Part shown: piece after piece, positions 1-13,100 of the stretch
Position numbering within the stretch: position 1 is the stretch's first letter
Layout of the letters: every line of letters begins with the position of its first letter
Origin: Onchocerca lupi
Lineage: Eukaryota; Nematoda; Chromadorea; Rhabditida; Onchocercidae
NCBI GenBank assembly: GCA_028564675.1
Contig: JAOVVO010000193.1
Span: 1 to 64,000, forward strand
Reading direction: 5' to 3'
DNA length: 64,000 nucleotides
Notes under the pieces: model-generated
Seen by the model: the letters and a program-made list of their open reading frames with translations, nothing else
Database searches by the model: none
What the model was told of the DNA's origin: nothing
Made by a program: the position numbers and the translations under genes

Positions 1-150
<150 letters not shown>

Positions 151-3100
151 ACAATGCGATGCATATTTTTCACATAAATTGATAGCAACAAAATTCAATT
201 TTGGAAGAAATTTATTGAAATGGAGCGGAACTATTTATTTGAAATCAAATTTCAGTTTATATATAAAATGTGTTTAAAAAGGATAGGTAAATAGAGAAGG
301 AAGTTTGTTGCAACAACTAGTCGTGGAATTCTTCCTTCCTTTTACTCAATTTGATTGACGTAAAGTGACAACATACGACAGACATACACACTCAGAGATA
401 AAATCATTTAAGAAAGATTATGAGTTGGTTGGTGAAGAGAAATTGAAAACTTGATTAATGTCGTCATTTACAATCCACATTAAACGCGTGGGTGTAGCAC
501 AATGGCGACAGGAAGGGGACGACACGCCTTTGGGTATTCATCGATGAAAGATGGATGTGACCGAGACCGACAACCGACAGCAGACAATGCAGCTATTTTG
601 ATTCAATTCCTCTCATTACCTATAAATAATATGTTTTTTTTAATTGTGGCTAAAAGTGTTCTGAGAAATCATTAAAGTTCGATGCTCTTTAGAATGATCA
701 GAACAGGCGAAAAATGATTTGATAAAATTTGTCTAAACTGCTCATTTCTTCTTCTCTTGCTAGAAAAGAATCCATGTTGCTCGATTTATACGAATCGTTC
801 TCTCTTTTATGGAGCATAATTTCATATATCAGAATTGATAATTATTTCGGAAACTTTTTGAAAATTTTGAAATATGCTATGTTTTTGATGATAATTAAAA
901 AAATTGAAGAATCGCAAGATCTCTTACTTCCCTTTGAAAGATTTAGCGAAGAAATAATTGGATAAAAAAGTGAATTGAATACTTATTCTCACTTTCATTC
1001 ATATTATTTCTTTCAACTGATTAAATTATTGACCTTAGAAACATTCATCTAAAATGATTCGAGAATATGGATGAAATTTGAATTGTTTAGATGAAATTGC
1101 AAGATATTTCATTTCCTACTGAGACAATTTTAAATTAGCTCCTGGTAACAATGAATACGGAAATGAATACTGATTCATCATCTGATTGATTTCATAGAAA
1201 ATGAAAGCTATCGTGAAAAGAGAAGCTTAAGGCAGAAATGATTTTTATTAAAATAAAATTCCTTCTTTCATCCATAAATTTAAATCATAAATTAACAAAA
1301 ATTTGTGAATATTTCATAAAAAAGATTCTTTTTTCTCGGAGCGATTCTATGATAAAGAAAAAGCCAGTTTATAAACCCCTTTTCATTCCGAATTTTTGCA
1401 AAACATTCTTTAAATTATGGTATCCATGAAACTATTTTTTTTTTTTTTGTGCTTTCTCAAATGATAAATCATTCCCTATCAATTTTTAACATCATCGATG
1501 AATGTTTCATTCCGTAAAGTCCTCCGTCTTTCATTTTATTGTGATAATTTTTTTCTTTTTTTTTGCCAATTTTCATCGGTACCTGCCCTACTCCCGTAAT
1601 TTTGAAATTCCAATTTTGAAATTTGAAAAATGGTATGCATTATGTAATCTTTTCATTGCTTTACATTTCCATTAAATCACTCAAAATTATATTTTTCTTC
1701 GATTTTTTTGAATTTGCTAAATATTTTTAGTATTAAGCAAATTGAAATTAATCAACGATTTGTAATGTTTGATCTGATTTTCCTCATATTGATAACGATT
1801 AATTTTTCGATGACTCATTCGATGATTCACCCTGAGATAGTTTACAAAAAGCTTAAATGTAAAGTATTTGATAGTTTGTTTCGTGACAGGTAGTGCACAC
1901 ACTTCCTTGCCTCTTTGCAGGTGGTATTTCTTGCACGAACTATTTTAATCCTAATAGCTATTTATAATTAACTTTTGGTTTATTCTTTGTTTCGATCTTA
2001 ACAGCTATTATAATTAGTTCTTTGCTCATTTTATGCTTCGATCTAAACAGCATTATAATTCACTCTTTGGCTCACTCTTGGCTTGGCTTTGTTTGTTAGA
2101 AGGTGGGAAAAGAAATACGCCTGAATCCAAATCGCTCGATTTAAAAGTCATCAATATTGTAGTCGACAAGTTTCTCCTGCTCTCTTGTGTAACAATAAGC
2201 TAACGTCAGATGATCTGAATTGTTTGTGTGATTTTAGAAACTTTGATTACAAGGAAAATGATGGATTCGAGCTAAGAGAAATATGAAGTGAGAATTGGGC
2301 CGGAAAACCTTAAATCTTATCTATTAACTAGATCAGAAAGGACCAATTTTGATTAGTTTCCCTTCACTTTTTTCTTTTTTTTCTGAATCAAGGATCGATT
2401 TGATAAGTATTTAATTAAATTCATCCTGCTAATCATATCTCCATCATCATCCACAATCAATCTTCATCTATCTTTCTTCCCTTCTTTACTTTATTCTACT
2501 CTTCTCATCCATTCAGCATGTATTCACGTCTAATAAATCAGATTCTGACTTGAAATCAGATTCCCATGAAAAGCTAACGATATTTGAAATTTCCATACAG
2601 ATTAGAAAGTGACATATTTTTGAAACTGCTGGAATATCCACTTTTTTTCATGCAATTTCTTTTAATTTGTCAGAATCTTAAAAAACTGATAAACAGGTAT
2701 GATATGTACACATAAATACACTCCTACTCTTGTTTTTTATTTTAAATGATATTATGAATTGAAAAAGATTAGATATCAATTCAAATGGATGCCTTCTAGA
2801 CATGGGTTAACCTATCCGTTTTCTTCATCATGATATGATATCCTCTCCTTTTTCTGAGTATCATTCTTATCACTTTCGAAGAACTGCTGGTCTTCGGAAG
2901 AAGTGGAATCTAATATAAGCTGCTCTTGAAATTCATGTCAATCTAATTCTTCCACGTCTCCTTGTCTAAGAGTGAACCCATAAGTACGTAAGACTTTACG
3001 ATCAGATTTGCGTAATCTTGATGGAATGTTAAAATAATACAAGTCAAGGAAGATCTATGCAAGTCGAGAAGATATAATCACATCGATTGAAGCCAGAAAA

Positions 3101-4065
3101 TTTAAAAAGCACGAAAAAAGAATAATTCGGATTAATTGGAAAGATCCCAGAAAAGTTGGACGTACGATTACGTGACGGCTCAATTTAACTAATTAGTCAA
3201 TTAAAAATAATTAATCAAACTGTTAGAAATAACGTGAAAGTACTATCTACCACTCATACTTTGCTCATACGATATTCGAATTTCAAAATCAAAAATTAAA
3301 TTCCGAAAAAAATGGCCTCAGAGTAATGGTAGGCTATAAAACACTGATGTATGTCTAACGTCTCCCATTTTACCTCATTCCCTCCTTTTCTTCCTGATTC
3401 TTTTCTTCTCTAATCCCTTCAAGATTACACTCACTATCGCATTTTCCTTGCTACGTCCACTTTCTTTTTTTCTATTAATTGCTTTTTTTTTTTTTTTTTT
3501 TTTATATATCTGCATGGCTATCTAGAACTATTTTATACGGACCGTGTGTTTCCTGTTAAAATATGCCACTTCACTGCAAGTTGGATTAAATTACACTTGT
3601 GGTTATACATTATTTTTTTCTTAATTTGAGGTATTATTTCAAAGTTGTGCATTTAATTAAATTTCAGAAATTATGAGGTATATCATAGTGGTAACTACTG
3701 ATATGATTAAAAACTATACATTTGACCGATCTTCATTATATATTTTTTATCAATTATTTTTACTTTTTATCACATCAATTATTTTCACTTTTTGTATCTT
3801 CTTATTAATGATTCTCTTATTTATTATATTTTCGGAAGGATTTTTCTACCATTTAACCAGTAATCAACAATAAAAATGTCACCAAATGTCGTTTTTCCAC
3901 GATTCCATGACGTACGCAAGCATGCCTGTATATTTAAGTATGTGCTATTGGAATTTCAACAGACGTCTTGTGAACATATTAAAGCATTTTGCGTAATTTC
4001 AGAACATTGCGTAATTCTCAAATATATCATTAAATAACTCTCATGGGATCAATATATATTTTCAG
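151..4065. other. Non-coding upstream region of the FNDC3 gene
   Basis: AT-rich DNA with homopolymer runs (for example T23 near 3485) and no convincing coding exon. It lies upstream of the first FNDC3 coding exon and probably contains its promoter and possibly 5' UTR exons. A GC-richer block at 484-600 is listed separately. Confidence 0.6.
484..600 (+). promoter_or_regulatory. GC-richer island, possible promoter or 5' exon
   Basis: About 115 bases that are much richer in GC and CpG than the surrounding DNA. A forward reading frame opens with ATG at 502 and runs 58 codons to about 678, but its second half is AT-rich and no clear splice donor follows. It could be a promoter-proximal element, an untranslated first exon of the gene starting at 4121, or an exon of another gene. 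No homology is recognised. Confidence 0.3.
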
Positions 4066-4097
4066 GTTGGCGTTGCTTTCTTCTGGAACGTGAAGGG

Positions 4098-4124
4098 ATG
4101 TTAGCGGCGCGAACACAGTCATGA
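4098..4124 (+). promoter_or_regulatory. Upstream ORF overlapping the FNDC3 start codon
   Basis: A splice acceptor (TTTTCAG ending at 4065) precedes the first coding exon. Between it and the chosen start lies an ATG at 4098 that opens an eight-codon frame. Its TGA stop overlaps the main ATG in the arrangement ATGA (4121-4124). If the mature mRNA starts at 4066, ribosomes would meet this short frame first, so start selection by reinitiation or leaky scanning is likely. The regulatory role is inference. Confidence 0.5.
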
Positions 4125-7100
4125 CAACAACATATTCAGTACATCCTCCGGGAGCAACAGCAACAAGGGGATTTCTGTCTCATCATTCCCATTCACCACA
4201 TCAACAACATCGACTTCACCAGGCGTCATCCTTCGATTCCATTCGTCCTACTGCCACAATCATATCACCATCACCTATACAGCGTATCGTCAACGGTGCG
4301 GACAGTACTACTGTTACCGCAATTCCACCTGCTACTATTGGTATTATCCCACCACCACCACCTCCGTTCGACACTATTGCTGCACCGAATCCTGCTATCG
4401 CTGCCCTGAACGGTACGATCTGTAGGCCATCGTCATCGGATTGCGGTGGCTCATCGTCTGGTCTTGGTGGTATGACCAAAACCGATATCATATCATCCGA
4501 CGAATCATCGCTGGCCAGGTTATTCTATTCAAAATTTTATGCATTTTTGCTCATTAAAGTGCTAATAAGATGTGACTGATTGTGATAGTGTTGTTTGATA
4601 AAATAAGCAGTTCAGTAGATTTTATACTCTTTCCTGCTTCATCTATTCTTTTATGTATAATAGTAGCAATAATGTTAAGATAAAAATAAAGAGACTCAGT
4701 GTGATTTGCAAAAGTATCTGGGATCTTTTATTTTGAAATTTAGAAGATTTTAAAATCGTCTTGATGACAACAATTATGCGCATCTTTTTATCCGAAATTA
4801 CAAATTTAAATTTTGTAAAAAAAATTGTTTATTGAATCATGAAAAATAGATTCTTCACTCAGAATAAAGCGGGATCAGCTCTGTAGTACTAAAATTTTAT
4901 AGTCATTAAATGATAATTAGTTTAATGGTCACAGATTTTGACTTTTTTAATGTATTTCAGTCTTTCACAATAAAAGATATATATCTTGATCATTAGATTT
5001 TGAGATCCCGAATATTGCATATTAAAATTTTTCATCTAAAACTAATTAGTGTTTTGGCGCTTATAATAATTTTTTTTTAACTTATAAATTTCGAAAGGCA
5101 TAAATAGGATTCTTTTCCACAATACTTAAGATTGAATAAATTTCAATCTTGAGTATTGTAAGAAAGAATGGAGGATTCATTCATATTAATCTTATCAGCA
5201 TAATACCGTTTCCATTATACCAAATGAAATTCATCGAAGAAATACCGAAATATATTGTGACTCATTTTTCGTACCAAAATATTATTTAACTTATATCAAA
5301 TCATTACATTTTTTGTTAGCGTGGATGGCTATCGTATTATAATAGATCTGAAGCTTCTTTTTATTTACAAGAAATTTATGTTTTCTTTTTCCAAATACTT
5401 TCAACTAATATAAATTAAATATCATATATCTTTCTCTTAGCAACTTAATTCATAACTATTATGTCAGCTAGAATTATTGAAAAACTAATATATTAACTTG
5501 TCTCATTTTAATAGTAGTATGTCTCTACTGCGATTTGAATATCATATTATACTGCAATCTCATTATTCTAGCAGATTTATTAATCAATCATTTAATTCCA
5601 CAAATCACTGAAGTTTCACTAGCTACAATGAAGATCACTAATCACTGAAGCATCACTAGTTACAGCTGTTATAAATCTCAAAAAACTCTTAAAATTTCTG
5701 ATAGGGCACATTCAGTTCAAAGCATTTTATTAACTTGAGAAGATGATATTGAAAAGATGTCAAGAATGAGAACAAGATCAAGATTAGTTGTGATTTGACT
5801 GAATAGTCATTTGAACCAAAGTGTTTCAGATTTAATTTAAAGTCTTTAAGACATGAATATGGATAATTAATAATGTTTATTACATTTGTAATTGAAGCTA
5901 TGATATAAGATTAAAATTTAAACAGTTTAATTTATGAATTTCTACTGTGGTATAGTTCGAAATGTTAGCTTTATTTTATTGCTATATAATGGTGCTGCCT
6001 GTAATTATTTTTTTTTAAGCTCAGTAACAGATAGAGCTTTCGGAAGAACTGTTACAACTTAGTTAGAATTGTCATCCTTTCGTGTGTTTTTTTATATACT
6101 TTCATCTAAATCATAAGAGAAAAAAAGGCAAATTGGTTGAAAATTAACGTCTCAACAGTATTTTTGTGTTTGAACATTTTGTAATTCCCTTGCTAAATGA
6201 AAAAAGTAGCTATTATTACGCGAAATTATAATTAGTACTGTTTCGGTATTTGCATAAGTAAAACGGAAGTTTTTATTGTGAGTCATTCATCTATATGTAT
6301 AGTCTAAATATATCAGATATCATTTCTAAATCGAGAAAAACTAGTTTCAGTTTATACACATTTGAGTTCACAATTTTTTGATGAAAATCCTAAGAATTTC
6401 AATATAAATTTTCAACAAAATTCCTGAAAATTTCATTCTTTGTTCCCTTATTTGCAAATGTTATTAAATATTTCAACATTTTCGATGGTCTTATGCTAAT
6501 GCTATTTCGTTATATCTGTTATTTAGACAATTTTATATCTATTTCTTGAAATTTTCTCTTTCTTTGTATTTTATCTGTGCTTTTCCCAATATTTTTATCC
6601 ACTAATACATCACTATATTAGAGAAATTTTTTTTTTTTTTTTTTCAGAAATACATTTAAAAAGAATGAAAAACATAGCAGAAACGATGTATTAGACTGCA
6701 TACAATTAGATTACTTTAAATAGTTTTAAACTTGTGTATATTGACTGTATTGGACTAGAGAAATATCAGAAAAAAAAAAAAAAAAAGGATTTAGGTGATA
6801 TCAAAATTTGTTGCTTGTGGAAGTCAATTGAATTTTTTAGCAATAAGTTATTTACAGTTTAAATAATTGAAGAAATATTGGGAAGAATCACATTTAAAAA
6901 GAATGCAAAAATGTTTCTTTCTCTGATTTTTTACCATCAGCAGATCTTTGGAATTGGCAAAACGCGTGACATATTTTGTCTCAAGAAGAATATGAGTAAT
7001 AAAGAAGACTACCAATATGTCGAACAATTTTTGTTAGCATTAACAGCGGCAATACAAATGGGATAGAAATGTAAAGAAACCCTTTGACTTTTATATTTTT

Positions 7101-10100
7101 AAAAATTCTCGCTTTTATTAGTGCTCTTATGCATTGCGAGAGTTTTGCTAGTACTCAATTTTCGGATCTGATCTCTGAAGCTTTTCCAAAATAGCATACA
7201 ATCTTAAATTATCATGAAGATTTAATATGTTTTTCATCGTTGATCCATTACATTAGCTCCATTTCAAAATTACGTAATTTCATGTGCTATTTTTTGTAGT
7301 TGATAAGTTACAAACTATAATAAAGAATTAGTTCCTTTTCATATTTCAATCATTTCGTTCTCATTTCTTCAGCAAGTGATTTCATCGGTGAAATAAATAT
7401 AGAATTAATAAAATGTACCTTTATAGAGGCTTATTTTTTTTCAAATTTCTTGTGGCATATTTAAAAATTTCTTTATATAAAGATAGAATTACTTATGTAT
7501 GAAATCCTTAATTTCTGATTTGCTTGAGTAGAATATGGATAAAGATTTTGGCTGCAGCAGTCAATGAAATGAAGAGATGGGAAAATATCCATTGAATTAT
7601 TATAAAAATGTTGTTATCTATACTCGGTGATTAAAAATATGGGAAATGAAAATACATTCTCGAAAAGTATGATTAGGATACATACAATTTTCTAGATGCC
7701 ATTATTATTTCCATTACCTACCATCTTCCGGATTCTAGGCATGTTGAATTATGGTGCAGTCAAATATTAGATAGTTATCAAAGTAATCAGTAGGGGCAAG
7801 AGCGAGAAGGAAGTAACTTTGAATCGAGGCAGCAGTGAGGAGCTGCTTTCGATTGAAGAACTATTTTTTAGGTTTAAGAGTTATGATAATCAGTTTGTCA
7901 GTGAAATATTGGAGTCCGGACAATTTGAAATTTTCTTAAACAATTTTTGCAATTTGAAATTTTTTTTTGACAGTTTTTCAGTTTGAAATCTCTGTATTGA
8001 TCAGTTTATAAATTTGATTTTGTTGACAAGTAAAGAGTTAATCATATCATTTAAGCTGATCCATCAAAAGGAATAAAGGAAGACAATAGCTTGAAAAGGG
8101 ATGAAATACAAATTGAAGAATATAATTTTGAATGAAAAATTTGCAGTTTCAATCTTCGATTGTATTGGTGCAAAAAATTGATAATGATGCGAAAATGACT
8201 GATAATAACACGATTAATTGATAATAGCACGAAAAAAGAAATTGGTAATAGCGCAATTTTAATGGTGCGAAAAAAAAAAGACAAAAAGGTAGATGAGTTC
8301 TAGATTTTGTTGGCTAACTTTTAATATATTCTCTCTGAACCAAAATTAGGATCCTGAATCCTGCATTGATATTATCTTGTATTGAATCCTGAAGAATATA
8401 TTTAAGAAGATACTAAGTTTGAAATAATTTTTTCCGTTTTCCTTTTTAATTTTATTTCTAAACAATAATTCATTGAATTACACCAGTTATAGTTGATGTT
8501 TACTTTGATCGACCGTTACAAGCGCTGATTTATTCGTGTTTTACAAAAAAATTGTCAGAAGGAATCATCAATTGAAGAAAAAAATTTTATAAAGGCATTT
8601 CAAAAGTCATTATTATTATGCATCTTTTCATTCTTTTTTATCATTTTTTCTTTTTAACTTCCTACTCTTTTCTTTCTTCTTATTATTGTTAATATGTTAG
8701 GAATGACTGGACGTGAATTTCTACTTTATTGTCCATTAAAATAAGGTTGACAGTATAGAAATGATTAATGTAATAAACGAAGAAGTATCGTTATTTTTGC
8801 ATCTTAATGCTTTGGTAGAGGACAAGAAGAGGGCAGGATACACATCCATATCTTGAAAAAACTATTTAAAAATAACAATTTTCAACAAATTACATAGAAT
8901 CTGCTTCTCATTACCGTTTGTCATCATTTCGGTATTACATCGCTGATAACACAGTACAGAACCATTGGATTTCATTCATAAACTTTAATATTAAAATCAT
9001 GAATGGAAAAAAAATATGATTGACATAAGAAAGATAAAGGAAATCAAAGAAAGATTTCGAATATTCAGTGCTTAGTTTTTCATTGGACGCTAAATTTTTC
9101 AAACATTTCTATGAACAGTACAATGTTGAATATGATATGGTAATATGTTTTAGGTCAAGATTCTTTTCTTCTATCACCATATTATGAATTAAAAATTCTT
9201 TTCATTACTGATGTTAAAAAATGAATTTGAAAGTTGAGTAGAAGATAAAAACTTAAGGACAGAATTGAACTATTATCATTATTTTTAAATTAATTCAAAT
9301 AAATTATTGTTTTAAACCAATTCAGATAAATATCAAATTTCAATTAATCCCCCATTTAAATTGAATGGAATTTACGCATAAATTTTTAAATAGCAATTTT
9401 CTGTTTTTTTTTTACTCTCTTTGTTTGAGTTTTAAACTCCGAATCACTCCTTCGATCACTCCTTCTTAATTGTATCTTGCTTCCCAAATGCTGAATTATG
9501 TCATCTTCTTTAATCAAAGTGATCAAAATGTACGGAATTTGAATTGCAGATTAGAAAACTTAAAATTTCTATTCCAAATCAAAAAATTCAGTCCATTTTA
9601 ATATTTCGGAGAGGTTACCAAATTCATATCGAATAATACTCATTTCGCTTATTTACTACTATATTTATTTGCAGTGACGCACCGGTGGGAGTAAGGAGCG
9701 CTTGGGTCATACCTCATCCAGTACTTCTGAATAACGCCATACCGCCAATGTTCATGTCCTGCAATACTATTGCGACGTCTTCCACCTCCCCAATTCCCAT
9801 GTTTTTTGATCAAGGTATGTTCATTTGTTGTTACTACTGATTTCCTTCACTAAATCAAAGTTTATGGCTGTATTCTGTCCTATTCAGTCTTCAAGAAACA
9901 TAAAATAACAAATGTTTGAAGCATAATATTGATATGCAATCATTCGTTATCATACGCATCACGTAATGTGATGCCTCCTGCAAGTCACCACAATCTCCAG
10001 GTCTTTTATCATTAACAGTATTTGGATGATTTAAAAAATTTTGCAACCAATGTTGCAAATTTTTAATTTACAATAAAATTATTTCCTAAAATATCCTGTT

Positions 10101-13100
10101 TTGTTTCTGAAATTATTTTAATAAATGAACAAATGCTATGCTGGATAACTGAAAGTGTATTTCGGGAATTCGACAAAGAAACAACTATCTTGAGATGTGC
10201 ATTGTCTCATTGAAAAATATTTATTGATAAACTTGTCTGATTGGAAATACTTTTTCGTAAACTACTTTTCAGCAATTCTGCCTAATCATTGCTTGATTAT
10301 TGCGTTTTTTTTTCTTTTTTTTTTGTCTTAATACATTTTGCAAGATTAACTATCATCAATAAAGAAGAATACTAAAGTTGAACATGAAATAAACCTATCA
10401 GAACTATTAGCGATAGAGTTATCTTCAGCAGTAATAATTATATGAGTTTTATGGATTTAGTGTTTCAATAAGAATGTTTATGGGAATTGTTTAAAAAAAT
10501 TTTTCCTCACCTATCTTACTATTTGTTGACGTAGGAAAAAATTTTCTTACCTATTTAAATTATGATTTAAAAATGACATCTTAAAATAAAAATTCTGGAA
10601 AATTATGAATCTTTATTCCTATCTTTTCTATTCATTTCTCTCCTACTAAATTAAATTTAAAAAAATAAATTTTAAAAATTGGTTATTTCCATCTGTGAAT
10701 ATTGAATGAATATGAAATAGCTATTCCATTTCATCCTTTTTAAGATGCATTTTTGCTCAATTCGCTTATTTTATCTAATCATTCTGGAAAATTAGGGATC
10801 TTTTTTTTTTTCTTATTTTCCGTCTGATTTCTAAATACTTGTCACTGGCATTCTGATTGAAGAGTCACATGAACAATCAATCAGTCATACTTTTAATTAC
10901 ATTTTACTGGACTAAATCATTGTGGTTATGATTAATTAAATTGTAACTACATTTTTGTAATGCGAACGAAACACCAGTCCATATGAAAGATGATTGTTTG
11001 TTGTGTGAATATAAATTTAAATTTAATTGCACTTGATTAAAAACAAATAATCTTATTTAGTTCGAATTGTTATGCAACATTTGTTCGGAAAACAGCACTC
11101 ATTTCTCCGCCTTATACTGTATCTTTCATTGTATTGTCACATTTTCCACCGGTTTGCATATTAGCATTTGCATGATCTTCTTTTCTTGATGAAGGAATTT
11201 CGATTTGTAAATTTATTTTTCCTGAAGCAGATTGCTTTAAGAAACATACGATTTTGGTTTATCGTATTTGCAGAATCGAGATTCTAATTTTAATGTTATT
11301 ATTATTATCAAATTTCCAGGATAAAGTGATAGTTAAGTATAGACTTTTCCTTGCAGTGTTATTGGATGCTAGGTACACCCAAAATGTTTTAAGCTTCCTA
11401 TTTTGCTATCTCTAGTTAGATTTTTTCACACCATTACGCCTATATGCTGATCTCTAAGTCAGTCGAGAAGTTATATTTTCTCGTTCGAATATCCTTCAGT
11501 AATGCGTGATGTCTATTTGTCATTAAAAGAATATCGTGTTTCTATTTTACTTTCTCTCGAGATTGTCAGGATGTTGTTAGCTTCACTCATTATTCGAAAA
11601 TCTCGCTATGTTCTTGATTCAGAAATATTCATGACCAGTTTTTGTTCCTTGGTTTTATTAACGGTCATCTTCCTCATCAATATATGGTCCCTAATTTCAG
11701 AAAACATTGTTGAGATATAGTGGTTTTTTTGATTTGAAAAAGAGAGGATAATTTTCTTTAATCTGTCCCATTCCATTTTAATTATTTGCATATGTGTTCA
11801 ATAATTGATAAGTAGCACTACGTCATCGATATCTACTCTCGTACACTATTGTATGATATAAGAGATGAATAACAAATGGGCAGTAGTGGTTTATTCAAAG
11901 AAATCCATGGCATATTTTTGTAGAATTTTCTATATAAATGAAAAAATAGACATTTATACATTTCAAATTCGACATCCACCGATTCACCACAAAATTTGAA
12001 GCGCAACATTGTACAGAATAGTAGACGATTGAAGTGATAGAGGCAGTTATCGGCATATATCATCATTTCTAAGTCCTGGTTTTGATCGTTTCTCCCAATC
12101 TTCAATGTACCAAAATTATCTTGATTGGAAAAAATATTTGAATGTTATGGCAGTTGCGGGAGGATAGGGCAGGGAGGGGGGCTGACGATATGCTACACGC
12201 TAATCGCACTCACATTTAATTGTTTCTCTGTATATCACTTTCTTAATATTTAAAATGTTTTTCATTCAATAGCTACAAATTACTTATAAATTTCAATTTT
12301 TTAGTGAGATTCAGGTTTTTGCGGAACTTGAAATCTGTCAGTATTTGTTTTATCATAATCTAAATTTGGAAATCATTTGAAGTAAGGATTTAGTTTCTAC
12401 GTCTAGTTCTGTCGCAGACATTATAACCATTACCATAGACCTAGAAGTTATATTAATATTTTATCATAATTTCAAATACAAAAGTTAACGAAACGTTCAA
12501 ATTTCATAGTTCCAACTCTATTATTTTCCCCAAGAAATATATATGGTAATTTTTGCATAATATTTCAAATACAGATTATTTCTGTCTTATTCGGACGGTT
12601 GTTTCCCTCCTTCTATAAATGCAGTGGAAAATAGATTGTAAGTAGTTTCAGTTTTTTTTTTTCTGAACAATTTAGGATAACTTAACTACCTTCCTTTTTT
12701 TCCTATGAAGAACATTTTAGATGTTTTATTATATTTAAATAATAAATATCTTTAAATGCTTATTCTCATCTTCCTCATAATGATTTGAAAAGCAGGACAG
12801 TTCAGAAATTCTGAGTAATATAAAAAACAATATAGATTCAAGAAAGCAATGGAATTACAATGCTTCATTAATACTATTCGTTTGTTCAATAAAGTTAAGT
12901 AATCATGAATATTTCATAAACGTCTGATTTTCAAGTCATGGTGGTCTCTCTTTCTATATGAGCGTTAGTTCTTTCCAAATAGCGACACTTCAAATCTATC
13001 TTAAAGAATCTGTTAGGACAAAATATAGATTCAGAAATATGCTATTTCATATCAGAAAGATTATGTTTGAATTTAGTGTAAATTGAAATTTCAAATTTCA

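Noticed and set aside
4216..4491. 91-codon minus-strand frame
   Set aside because: Antisense shadow of FNDC3 exon 1.
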